Assembly: GCA_039105265.1 (NCBI GenBank)
Contig: JAPFFF010000009.1
Location: 4,774,001-4,838,000 of the forward strand
Length of the DNA stretch: 64,000 bases
Reading direction: 5' to 3'
DNA from: Tritrichomonas musculus
Lineage: Eukaryota; Parabasalia; Tritrichomonadida; Tritrichomonadidae
Part shown: positions 47,540-56,805 of the stretch, piece after piece
How the letters are laid out: each line of letters opens with the position of its first letter
Numbering within the stretch: position 1 is the first letter of the stretch
Program-made: the position numbers and the translations under genes
Notes under the pieces: generated by a model
Told to the model about the DNA's origin: nothing
Seen by the model: only the letters and a program-made list of their open reading frames with translations
The model's database searches: none

Positions 47540-50500
47540 CTACAATTCTTCTTCTTCTTCCTGTAAATGTAATCTAGTAGCATCGATTAACTTTTGATTT
47601 AATTCTTTAATTTCATTTTCTTTTTCTTCCAATTTTTTCTTTAACTCGTCATTTTCCTTCAAAATCAGTTTAATGTGAGACACTCTTTCTTTATCGTCTT
47701 CTTCATGGCCGAAGTCGTCCCAAGCCTCTTTAAACTTCTTAATAAGTTCCTCGTTTTTCTTCTTTAAATCTTCCACTTCAACATTTCTTTTTTCAATTTC
47801 GTCTGTAGTGTCACTCAGCTGCTTCAAAATTGTGTTATTTTTCTTGCACAAATTTTCGTTTTCAATTTGCAATTTTGAAATGTTCTCAATTTTTTCGGTT
47901 AATTCAGCCTTTCCTTCTTCTCTTTTATTTTTTTCTTCTTCCAGCAATTTTTTCAATTCACTGTTTGCCGCTTGGAGATTTGAGAACTCGTCTTGCTCTG
48001 TTTCTTTGTCGATTTGAAATTGATTGATTTGCTTACTTAACCGCTCAATTTCATCGTCCAATTCTTGCCTCTCAGGGAAGTCTTTGTTCTTGCTTGCCAA
48101 TTTCATTTGTGTTGTCAGATTGGACACTTCATCTTCTAGTTTTTCGTTTTCAGCTATCAAGGCGTTGACGTAGTCGGAAAGCGGTTTTTCAAACGATAAA
48201 TTGTAAGAATTATTTGGTCCAATTTGGCGGTTGATTAACTTTTTAGCATCCAAAATTTCTTTCGAAAGTTCATCGTTCTGGTCAAATATTAGCTGAAGTT
48301 GATTGACCAATTTGTTATTATTCTCATTTTCATCATTATTATTTTGAATTTGATCTTGAAGTTTTTCAGAGAGACGCTCTTGAATGATTTTGTTCTGGCT
48401 TTCAAGACCTTCTTTCTCATCAACGAGCTGCTGGATGCGATCAATCAGCGATTCTGGCTCTTTATCATTTTCGGAGGAAGGTGAATTTATTTGACCTTTA
48501 CCGACGGTTTCTCTGATTTTTTGGTTTTGAGAGCGGAGCTCGTCGTTCTCTTTGAGAAGTTCGTCGACTTTTTCTATTAACGGTTTGTTTGAATTTATGC
48601 CAGTTTGATGTGATTGAAAAGTGTCAAAAATTTTCTGGTTCTCTTCCTTGATTTTCTGGTTTTCTTCGTTCTGCTTTTTGAGAGAGTTGTTCTCGTCAAT
48701 TAACAAGGCAATTTGTTTAGAGACTGGCACTTTTTGAGAGTCATCATTTTGGCCTTTGTTTAGGTTGCTTCTGACTTCATTATTTTCAGTGATCATTTCT
48801 TTCAAAACTTGGACAAGTGGCACTTTTTCGTCAAATGAATCGATGCCGCCATTCATGAAGCACTCTTTGATTGACTCGAGCTCTTTTGCCATTTCTTCAA
48901 CTTGCTCAAGGAGCGGTTTTTTAGTGATGTCATTATTGACGGCCTTTCTAATTTTCTCGTTTTCAACTTTAACCGCTTCTGCCTCATTGAAAAAGTTCTG
49001 GAATTGGTCGAACAAAGGCAGTGAAGAGTCGCACAAGTCCTGCTTCTGGAGGAAGTCGTGGATGAGGTTGTAATCCTTCCTGAATGCCTCATCTAATTCA
49101 ATCACTTTTTCAATGACCTTAATTAACGGTTTCTTTTCAATTTCTTCTTCAGTCAGTTCTTCGCAGGACTTCTTTTTCTTTATGAAATCTTTGATCTGCT
49201 GGATTTCGTCTGTTCCGCTCTGATTCTCTTTCAAAAGGAACTGAATTTGGTCAACGATAGACAAGGATTGAATAGAATCATCTTGAATTGATAAATGGTC
49301 ATTCAAAATGGTCTTGATTTGCTCATTTTCGGCGGTTACAATTTCACCTTGCTTGGCCAATATTTCAATCTGTTTAGCCAAATTTTGATCGGCAAATGAA
49401 TCGCCAATTTTTTCTATCAAAATTTTCTGAGCTTCAGAATTTTCAGTTTTGACGGTTTCATTCAATTCACATAACTTTTGAACCTGCTTTGACAAACTTT
49501 CATTTTCAAGAGGTTCGTTTGAATTGTCTTTAAACTTTTTGTGAATGATCATTTTGGCTTTGTCATTCTCTTCTTTCGCCGCGTCGCACTGGTCAGCGAG
49601 CTTCTTAATTTGAGTGAGGAGCGGTTGCTCGTTATCAATATTTTCCACTTTTTGAGACAAAAATTTTTTAGCAGATAAAATTTCATTTTCAGTTTCTTTT
49701 TCACCTTTCACCAAATTCTGGATGTGGTTCATCAGTGACTCATTTTCAGAGAAGTTTTCATTTTGCGAGTTTTTGAGAATGAATTGTTTTGCCAATTCAT
49801 TTTCCTTTGAAATTTTTTCATTGTCATTTATGATCCTTTCAACTTGCTTGTGAAGAGGAAGCTGGCTCATCTCCTGATCTTGGATTCTTGATTGCATGAC
49901 TTCCATTGTTTGGTGGTAATCATTCAAGATTGACTCGATAATTGACGATAAATTTTTGCTTTCAATAATTTCATTGTTTGTTTGAATTGTCACAATTTTC
50001 TTTAGTTTCTCAAATTCATTGCGTTCATCAATGTTTTCTTTGATCAACAACTCAACTTGCTCTTGAAGACTCTTTCCATTAGCGTCATCTTCATTTTTTA
50101 AATTTGAACGCACAACCTTTTCAATGCGCTCCATTTTTTCTTTCTCTTTTTCTTTCTCTTCAACAATTGTTTGAATTTGGTCAACAAACGATTGATCGTC
50201 GTTGATTTGAATAGACGTTCGAGATTTAATAAAACGCTTCAAATCTTCACGTTCTTGTTTAACTTGATTATTTTCATTAACAAGATTTTGAACGCTTTGC
50301 GAAATTGACCCTTTTTCATTGCCGTTTTTATTCAAGCTTCTACGAATTTCATCGTTTTCATTCTGAAGCAATTCGTTCTTTTCAATAAGAACTCGAATTT
50401 GATCAGATAATGAAATATCATTCAAATTTGAATCAAACATGTCCTTAACTGAAATTAACTGTTGCTTGACTCGGTTGTTCTCATCTGTCAATTTGTCTCT

Positions 50501-53500
50501 CTCTTCAAGCAACTCTTTCAATTGTTCAATGACAGGTTTTGATTTTGAGTTGTTATTTCTAGTTCGAACTTGTTCTTTAACCTCTTCAAATTCGTTCTTA
50601 GCAAAATTCAAAACCTGATTCAATTGAGTTGACAAATCATTGAGAAAATCCATTGAATTATTTGAATGACTCATTGAAAATTCAGAGGGAAGAATTGAAA
50701 TAAATTGTGAGATTAAATTTTGTATTTCTTGTTGTTGCTTCAATAATTTCATGTTCGTTTCTTTCAATTCTTCATCTTCGGCCAATTTTCCTTTCAAAAT
50801 TGAATTTTCGTTAGAAAGAGTCAAATTGTCAGATTTCAATTGACTTACTTCGGCATTAGTTATCATTTCGTTTGATTTAATTTTTTCTATTTCATTCTGA
50901 TAACTTTTTATTTGAGAATTCAATTGCTCGATCTGTGACAAGTAAATTTTATTTTGATTGCTAATTTCTTTCAATTTTGATTTAATGTGATTATTTTTTT
51001 GTTTCAAATTTTCATTTTCAGCAGAAGTAGCATTTATTGAATCAAAGAAAGTTTGGATTTGATTATTTAGTCTTTGTATTTCTAATTCATTTGCAGATTT
51101 CGAAGATGACAATTCATTATTATTTGATTTCAAAGATTGATTTTCTTTATTCAAATTTGAAATTTCTTGATTTAATTTCTCTTCTTTTTCTTTCAATTGC
51201 TGATTCTGTTCCATCAAAGAATTATTTGTTTGTTTAGCTTTATTTATATCGTTGTTTATTTGCGTATTCAATAATTTCATTTGCGTCAATTCTTGGTTGA
51301 CCTTGAAATAATTTGTTTGAAGATCGCTGACTTCGATTTCTTTCTTTTGCAATTTTTCTTGAAAATCTTGTTTTTCTTGCTTCATACTATTTTGAGTTTG
51401 TTGCCAAGATGACTGACTAATTTCATTCTCCTTTTGTAAGGTTGAATATTGCGTTTTGACACTTTCAAGATTCGTTGTCAATTCATTTTTTTCATTTGAA
51501 ATTTTTTCATATTTTTTGGTCAATTGAATCAACCTTGCTTTAATTGAATTCATTTCATCAATTAAACTTTTTTTGGTTGTTTTTAACTTTTCTATCTTAG
51601 TGATTGACAATTGTAGTTTATTAGACAATTGTTCATATTCTGCTTTATATTTGGCATTCATTAATTCAGAGTTCCTTAATCTATCATTCGCTGTTTTCAA
51701 TTCTTCATTTTCGTTCTTCAAAAAGACGATTTCTTTCCTAAATTTTTCATTCTGAAGTCGTGACTCATCGAGTAAATTAGCAACTTCTTTTATTGATAAT
51801 TTCATTTTACTAATTTCTGATTGATATTTGGCGTTATTTTGTATTTCTAACGTCAATTCTCTATTTTTCTCTTCTATTTCATCTATTTGTTCCTGGAACT
51901 TACGAATTTCTTTCTGATAATTTTCTTTCTGTTTTTTGGAAGCATTAATCAAGCTCAACAATTCATTATTTTTGAGTTTCAATTGGTTAATTTGACTGTT
52001 CATTTCGTCTTCTCTTTCTAATAATTTTTTTTTGAAGGAATTTTGAGCGTTTTGAAGATTTGTTTCATGACTCATTTTAATCGTTTCAATTTGATTTTGA
52101 AATTCGTGAATTTTGAGTTTTAATGAGTTCATTTTAATCTTCATTGTTTCTTTATCTGTTTCATGCTGCTTTATTATTTGTAATTGTGAAATGTTGGTTT
52201 GATTAACTTCTAAATTTTTGTCCTTAAGACGCTCAATTTCAATCCTCAATTCATGATTATGTTGCTCTAAATCATGAATTTGCTGTGTAAATGGAAGATT
52301 GCCAAATTGAATCTGTTGATTCAATTCTTCATTCTGTGTTTCAAGGATGTTTATGTGTGACTGCAGTTTACGAATTTCAGTCGTCGTTGTTTCCGTCTTC
52401 TCATTCAATGTTTTGTTCTCTTTGTCAATTCGGCGTAGCTGCCAAAGTTCGGATTTTAAAGATTCAATTTCGTCAATTTTTTTTTCAAGTTGAGAATTGA
52501 CATTTTTTATGAATTCAGAAGCTTGCTTTTGATTTTCTTTCAATTTCTTGTTTATCGTCTCTAAATGGTCAATTTGATTCTCCTTCTCTGCTAATGAAAG
52601 CTTTAATGAACTTAGATCTGATTGATACTTCATTTTTTGATTGATTTCAAGATTGTCGACTTTTATTTGCATTTTTTCAGCGGTTTCTGAATGCGTTTTT
52701 ACTTGCTTTTTGGCATTTTCTAGATCACTTTTTAAACGATCAACAATCTTATGTAATTGTTCATTCTCTTCTTCTAGTTGTTGGCGACTTTGCTCGTTTT
52801 TTGAGGCTGATGATTTTAATTTTTGAATCAGTTTGAGAGATTCGGAAAGTTGAGATTTAGTATCATCAAGCTCGGTTTGGGCTTGATTTAATTGCTTAAC
52901 TAAACTTTTGAGATCGCTTTTCGCTTTTTGATCAATTAAAGATTTTCTCGAATCTAATATCGTGGATAATTCAGAATTAGTAACTTCCGTTTGCTTTAAT
53001 TTTGATGTTAAAAATTTGACTTGCTCTTCCGAATCTAAAAGACGACTTGATAATTCTTGATATTGACGATTTTTTTCTTGAAGTTTACTATTTGCTTTCT
53101 GTAATTTTTCGGTAGTTGCATTTAATTCTAATTCTGTATTACGAAGTTGGCTTTGCATTCTCTGAAGACTATTTGATAATTCACGCTGTTGATCAATTGC
53201 ATCTCTCGCTGATGTTGAAAGCTTCACGTTTTGAATAATATTTTTTTCGGTTTCTGCTTGTAGTTTCATAAATTGATCTTGACATTTTTGTTTTTCTTTT
53301 TGAGTAGAGCTTAATTGATTAATTAGATCTGTATTAAGCCCTTCTACTGATAATAATTTTTCTTGTAATTGCGAAACAGTTTTTTCTGCGTCTTCACATC
53401 GTTGCTTTAATTGAGCATTCGCTTCTTTTAAGAAAAAAAGTTGCCGATTATAAGAAATATTTTGTTTTCGAAGAGAGTCATTTTCTTCTAACGAATTTCT

Positions 53501-53623
53501 TACTTTTTGTTCAATCTCTCCTGTGGAATCGGAAGAAGCGGAGTAAAACTCATTCTTCCTCATCTTTTTTCTATTTTGATGCAAGGTCAATTTTTTGAAT
53601 ATTGTAATAACGTCTTTTTTCAA
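47540..53623 (-). CDS. Giant coiled-coil protein, 2027 aa
   Basis: Nearly the whole length is Glu/Lys/Gln/Asn/Leu heptad sequence, interrupted by few prolines, so it should be a long rod. The N-terminus (MKKDVITIFKKLTLHQ) has no domain I can name. From about residue 1080 to 1830 the rod contains a loosely repeated module of 50-60 residues built on xPLxxQVxxLxxENexxK (KPLLEQVEEMAKELE, VPVSKQIALLIDENN, KPLIEKVDELLKEND). Proteins of this sort in trichomonads are often labelled inclusion-body-like by weak coiled-coil similarity; a cytoskeletal, Golgi-tether or basal-body role is possible but unproven. The 5' end lies 145 bp from the Cdc20/Cdh1 gene's 3' end. Confidence 0.7.
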   Translation of the reverse strand: MKKDVITIFKKLTLHQNRKKMRKNEFYSASSDSTGEIEQKVRNSLEENDSLRKQNISYNRQLFFLKEANAQLKQRCEDAEKTVSQLQEKLLSVEGLNTDLINQLSSTQKEKQKCQDQFMKLQAETEKNIIQNVKLSTSARDAIDQQRELSNSLQRMQSQLRNTELELNATTEKLQKANSKLQEKNRQYQELSSRLLDSEEQVKFLTSKLKQTEVTNSELSTILDSRKSLIDQKAKSDLKSLVKQLNQAQTELDDTKSQLSESLKLIQKLKSSASKNEQSRQQLEEENEQLHKIVDRLKSDLENAKKQVKTHSETAEKMQIKVDNLEINQKMKYQSDLSSLKLSLAEKENQIDHLETINKKLKENQKQASEFIKNVNSQLEKKIDEIESLKSELWQLRRIDKENKTLNEKTETTTTEIRKLQSHINILETQNEELNQQIQFGNLPFTQQIHDLEQHNHELRIEIERLKDKNLEVNQTNISQLQIIKQHETDKETMKIKMNSLKLKIHEFQNQIETIKMSHETNLQNAQNSFKKKLLEREDEMNSQINQLKLKNNELLSLINASKKQKENYQKEIRKFQEQIDEIEEKNRELTLEIQNNAKYQSEISKMKLSIKEVANLLDESRLQNEKFRKEIVFLKNENEELKTANDRLRNSELMNAKYKAEYEQLSNKLQLSITKIEKLKTTKKSLIDEMNSIKARLIQLTKKYEKISNEKNELTTNLESVKTQYSTLQKENEISQSSWQQTQNSMKQEKQDFQEKLQKKEIEVSDLQTNYFKVNQELTQMKLLNTQINNDINKAKQTNNSLMEQNQQLKEKEEKLNQEISNLNKENQSLKSNNNELSSSKSANELEIQRLNNQIQTFFDSINATSAENENLKQKNNHIKSKLKEISNQNKIYLSQIEQLNSQIKSYQNEIEKIKSNEMITNAEVSQLKSDNLTLSNENSILKGKLAEDEELKETNMKLLKQQQEIQNLISQFISILPSEFSMSHSNNSMDFLNDLSTQLNQVLNFAKNEFEEVKEQVRTRNNNSKSKPVIEQLKELLEERDKLTDENNRVKQQLISVKDMFDSNLNDISLSDQIRVLIEKNELLQNENDEIRRSLNKNGNEKGSISQSVQNLVNENNQVKQEREDLKRFIKSRTSIQINDDQSFVDQIQTIVEEKEKEKEKMERIEKVVRSNLKNEDDANGKSLQEQVELLIKENIDERNEFEKLKKIVTIQTNNEIIESKNLSSIIESILNDYHQTMEVMQSRIQDQEMSQLPLHKQVERIINDNEKISKENELAKQFILKNSQNENFSENESLMNHIQNLVKGEKETENEILSAKKFLSQKVENIDNEQPLLTQIKKLADQCDAAKEENDKAKMIIHKKFKDNSNEPLENESLSKQVQKLCELNETVKTENSEAQKILIEKIGDSFADQNLAKQIEILAKQGEIVTAENEQIKTILNDHLSIQDDSIQSLSIVDQIQFLLKENQSGTDEIQQIKDFIKKKKSCEELTEEEIEKKPLIKVIEKVIELDEAFRKDYNLIHDFLQKQDLCDSSLPLFDQFQNFFNEAEAVKVENEKIRKAVNNDITKKPLLEQVEEMAKELESIKECFMNGGIDSFDEKVPLVQVLKEMITENNEVRSNLNKGQNDDSQKVPVSKQIALLIDENNSLKKQNEENQKIKEENQKIFDTFQSHQTGINSNKPLIEKVDELLKENDELRSQNQKIRETVGKGQINSPSSENDKEPESLIDRIQQLVDEKEGLESQNKIIQERLSEKLQDQIQNNNDENENNNKLVNQLQLIFDQNDELSKEILDAKKLINRQIGPNNSYNLSFEKPLSDYVNALIAENEKLEDEVSNLTTQMKLASKNKDFPERQELDDEIERLSKQINQFQIDKETEQDEFSNLQAANSELKKLLEEEKNKREEGKAELTEKIENISKLQIENENLCKKNNTILKQLSDTTDEIEKRNVEVEDLKKKNEELIKKFKEAWDDFGHEEDDKERVSHIKLILKENDELKKKLEEKENEIKELNQKLIDATRLHLQEEEEEL

Positions 53624-53768
53624 AATCCAGAATTCATTTATACAAATGAAAACAACTCCTTTGCTTTATTTTTAGTGACATACAATTCTCTTTAGAAAAA
53701 AATAATAAAAGAAACGCATAAAAATAAATTTTATCTTTTTATTTCAAATATATAAATAATAACATCAT

Positions 53769-55751
53769 TTATCTCACAAGTTGCATGGAATTAGTTAATG
53801 ATAATCGACGAGAGGGAAACATTGCCCATATCTGTATTCCATCATTTGGCGCTGCTGTTGCAACTTTAGTTCCATCTGGCGAAGGAGTCATGAAAAGAAC
53901 TCTCTGTTTGTGCTCATAAAATTGTGCAATAGCCGATAAATCAAATCCTCTCCAAAGCGCAAGATGATTTTGTGAAAAGCCGTGCGTGGAAAATATTTCA
54001 TTATATTCTTCGTTCCAGAAAAGGTTACATACCTGCGAACCGGTATCGATTGAATAAATTGTGTCACCTGTATTTATATCCCACATCTTGATAGTTTTAT
54101 CTGATGTACCACCACCTGTAACGATTATACTATCACTTGTCGGTGAGAAAGCAAGTGCACGAATAGCAGCTTGATGCTCTTCATAATGGACAAGTGGTAC
54201 TGGGGCATGCCGTAATGTAGTTGTCGATAATGATGAGCGAACATTTTGTGGAGTTGGATTACTTGGAGCTGGCTGAATTGAATTCAAACCTAAGCTGCTT
54301 GAATCCGATGAATTTGGTTGTGAAATTGTTTCAGTTAATGTTATCTGACTTGTTGGCTCATCTTCTTGCGCTTCAGCAAGTGAATCATCTTCACTGAAAT
54401 CTTCTTGCAGAGAAGAATCCTCACCTGATGAATCTTGAAGTATTGATGCATCTGAATTATCGTCATCTTGAAGAATTGAAGCATCTGAGTTATCATCATC
54501 TTCATCTCCAAGTTCACCAAGAGAAGAATCAGATGATGCTCGTGAGATTGATGATGCCCTTCTAGATATATATGTGCTAGACATTGCTGATGCTCTTCTG
54601 GCTACGTATGAAGAATTTGAATTTGATAATGGTTCTGCATTCGCTGGTGCTGAAGATGAATTAGCTGTAAGATAACGAATATCCCATATTTTAACCGTAC
54701 AATCATTTGAACTTGTTGCAAGGGTGTAATGATTATGAGGAGACCATTTGACACCACAAATTTCTTGATGATGAATATGATCACTAATAATTGATGTGTT
54801 ATCACGTGTATCAACTAATGCGAAAAGACCATCGCGAGTTCCTGAAGCAATTAAATTATCTTTCCAATCTGAAACAAGAACCGTTGAATCTGAAATAGGG
54901 TAGCTTTGGGTTATACTTTGAGTTAATGGAGAATACAAAACAAGTTTACCATCATCACAACCAATTGCTAAGATAGTTCCATCGGTATTAAATCTGAGAG
55001 AGGTGGATTCATTTGGCGTATTGTTTAAAGTTCGAATAACACCTGTTTTAGCATTAATAAAAGTTACAGTTCCACATATAGTAATTCCAATTTGCTGACT
55101 TTTTGACCAGTCCATTGGCGAAATATAAAAATCTTGAGAGATCCCATTAAGAGTAATTTTGTGATTTGGCTTTGTTGGAAGTTGGCGAGCTGAGGAACCA
55201 CCTGGGCTGCTGAGTAGAGATATATCAGATCCAGATGCTGAAGCAGCTATTCGAATATTGCCAGGTCTTCGTGCTTGCAATTGGAAGTCAAGTGTACTAT
55301 GGAAAATATCTTGACCGGAAGTATGAGGAAAGAGATTCATTGATGAAGAAGAAGCAATTCTTTGACGTTTTGGCGAGTAATTATATCTACCATCTATGCC
55401 TCTACCAAATCTAACTGTCCTTAGGGAACTAGGCGAAAATTCACTAGAGCGTCTAACAAGATTGCTGAGGCGAGGTTGTGAAGCTATGCTTGAAATTGAT
55501 GAGTTTCTCTCAGGAGTAATGGCATTTCTTTGGGCTGGCGAAGCTAGTGGAGAAACATTTACTTGATTTGTATTCGTATTGGCTTCGTTTATATTCGAAA
55601 GGCTTGAAGTTTTATTAATTAAATTTGAACTTGATCCACTCGACGATAATAAGTTTGATTGGCTTTTCATTATACGAGGAGGAGCGATAAGTCGATCAGT
55701 ACTCGTTCGGTTTGCAATTGGCGTTTGTTTTAGCAAGTCTGCATAAGACAT
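53769..55751 (-). CDS. Cdc20/Cdh1 (Fizzy) APC/C activator
   Basis: 660 residues. A C-box-like motif near the N-terminus reads DRLIAPPR (19-26). The WD40 propeller has the family's distinctive phrases: DFYISPMDWSKSQQIGI, HHQEICGVKWSPHNHYTL, AAIRALAFSP, IVTGGGTSDKTIKMWD, TGSQVCNLFWNEEYNEIFST, HGFSQNHLALW, and RVLFMTPSPDGTKVATAA. This family activates the anaphase-promoting complex and selects its substrates in mitosis. An acidic insertion of about 110 residues (roughly 400-510, with DDDNSDASILQ twice) interrupts the propeller. The protein ends in Leu-Val-Arg rather than the Ile-Arg tail of typical members. Cdc20 versus Cdh1 cannot be decided from this sequence alone. Confidence 0.88.
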   Translation of the reverse strand: MSYADLLKQTPIANRTSTDRLIAPPRIMKSQSNLLSSSGSSSNLINKTSSLSNINEANTNTNQVNVSPLASPAQRNAITPERNSSISSIASQPRLSNLVRRSSEFSPSSLRTVRFGRGIDGRYNYSPKRQRIASSSSMNLFPHTSGQDIFHSTLDFQLQARRPGNIRIAASASGSDISLLSSPGGSSARQLPTKPNHKITLNGISQDFYISPMDWSKSQQIGITICGTVTFINAKTGVIRTLNNTPNESTSLRFNTDGTILAIGCDDGKLVLYSPLTQSITQSYPISDSTVLVSDWKDNLIASGTRDGLFALVDTRDNTSIISDHIHHQEICGVKWSPHNHYTLATSSNDCTVKIWDIRYLTANSSSAPANAEPLSNSNSSYVARRASAMSSTYISRRASSISRASSDSSLGELGDEDDDNSDASILQDDDNSDASILQDSSGEDSSLQEDFSEDDSLAEAQEDEPTSQITLTETISQPNSSDSSSLGLNSIQPAPSNPTPQNVRSSLSTTTLRHAPVPLVHYEEHQAAIRALAFSPTSDSIIVTGGGTSDKTIKMWDINTGDTIYSIDTGSQVCNLFWNEEYNEIFSTHGFSQNHLALWRGFDLSAIAQFYEHKQRVLFMTPSPDGTKVATAAPNDGIQIWAMFPSRRLSLTNSMQLVR

Positions 55752-56805
55752 TATTCAAAATAGTATTTATATACTTGTAATAAAATAAAATTTTTGATAA
55801 AAATTGAGATAAATAATTCAATACTCAAAATTTTTCTTCATGAAAAATTATCAATCAATTTGAGAAATATTTATCAATAAATCAATTATATAAAAGAAAT
55901 CCTATTGAAAGAATAAGTATGTAAAAGAGAATGTAATTGAAAAAATAATTAGTTCTGAAAAATTGATTAAACAATTCAAATATTAAGAAAATTTTTGTTA
56001 TCGTCACTAAATTATAAAATAAAAAGGGATTGACTTTATTTCGATAAATAAATGCATTATAAATATTTTGACTAATAATATTTTTAGGTGAAAAATAAAC
56101 CAAATTTTGACAAATTGAATTATTTTGAGAGGAAGGACAAAAAGATGGCTAAAGTTTTTTTTGAAATAAATATTCGTTTTTTTTTTTTTTTTTTTTTTTT
56201 GGGGAATTTCAATTCGAAATTGATGGTCTTTTTTTATCCAAATAAAAAAAAGATTGAGAGGGTGATAATCGCGATTTTACCAGAAAGTAGCTTTATTAAT
56301 CACTGATTAAAATCAATTGATCTTTTTGAATTTAAATATAATCTGAAGTTTAAAAATTGCATTATTGAAAGAAGCCGTACGATATTTTATGATAAGTAAT
56401 GAAATATTGATCATAATAAAATCTTTTTGTTATGTAAATATAAAAATAAATAATTGGAATTAAAAATCAACTGCGCTCAAGCTGAAACCATATATGCTCA
56501 AAGTATATCATTATGTTTTGGTTTGCAAATAAATGCTTTTTTTGGTCTCAGGACAAATTCTGTAGGAAAATCATTGATGTTTTTGATTATTTAATTTTAT
56601 TCTTTAACGTAATATTCCTCAAAAAGTTTATGAACGATACATAGAAATGAGATTCTATAAATGTAGAGGTACATCAACTACCATATTTTCGTTTACAGCT
56701 TTAACATAGGATATTTCCCATAAAACTTTTTTTAAAAAATATAAAAATGAATTCATGATAAGAATAAAAAAAAAATATATCCAAATTACAAATATTTAAT
56801 ATAAA
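55752..56805. other. AT-rich spacer with a long T run
   Basis: Between the Cdc20/Cdh1 5' end and the HYDIN-like 3' end. It contains a 24-base T run (56177-56200) followed by GGGG. A minus-strand frame at 55882-56103 and a plus-strand frame at 56088-56306 are low-complexity and probably not genes. Confidence 0.55.

Noticed and set aside
55882-56306. Two small open frames in the spacer before the HYDIN-like gene
   Set aside because: Phe/Ile/Asn-rich translation of AT-rich DNA with a homopolymer run; no support as genes.
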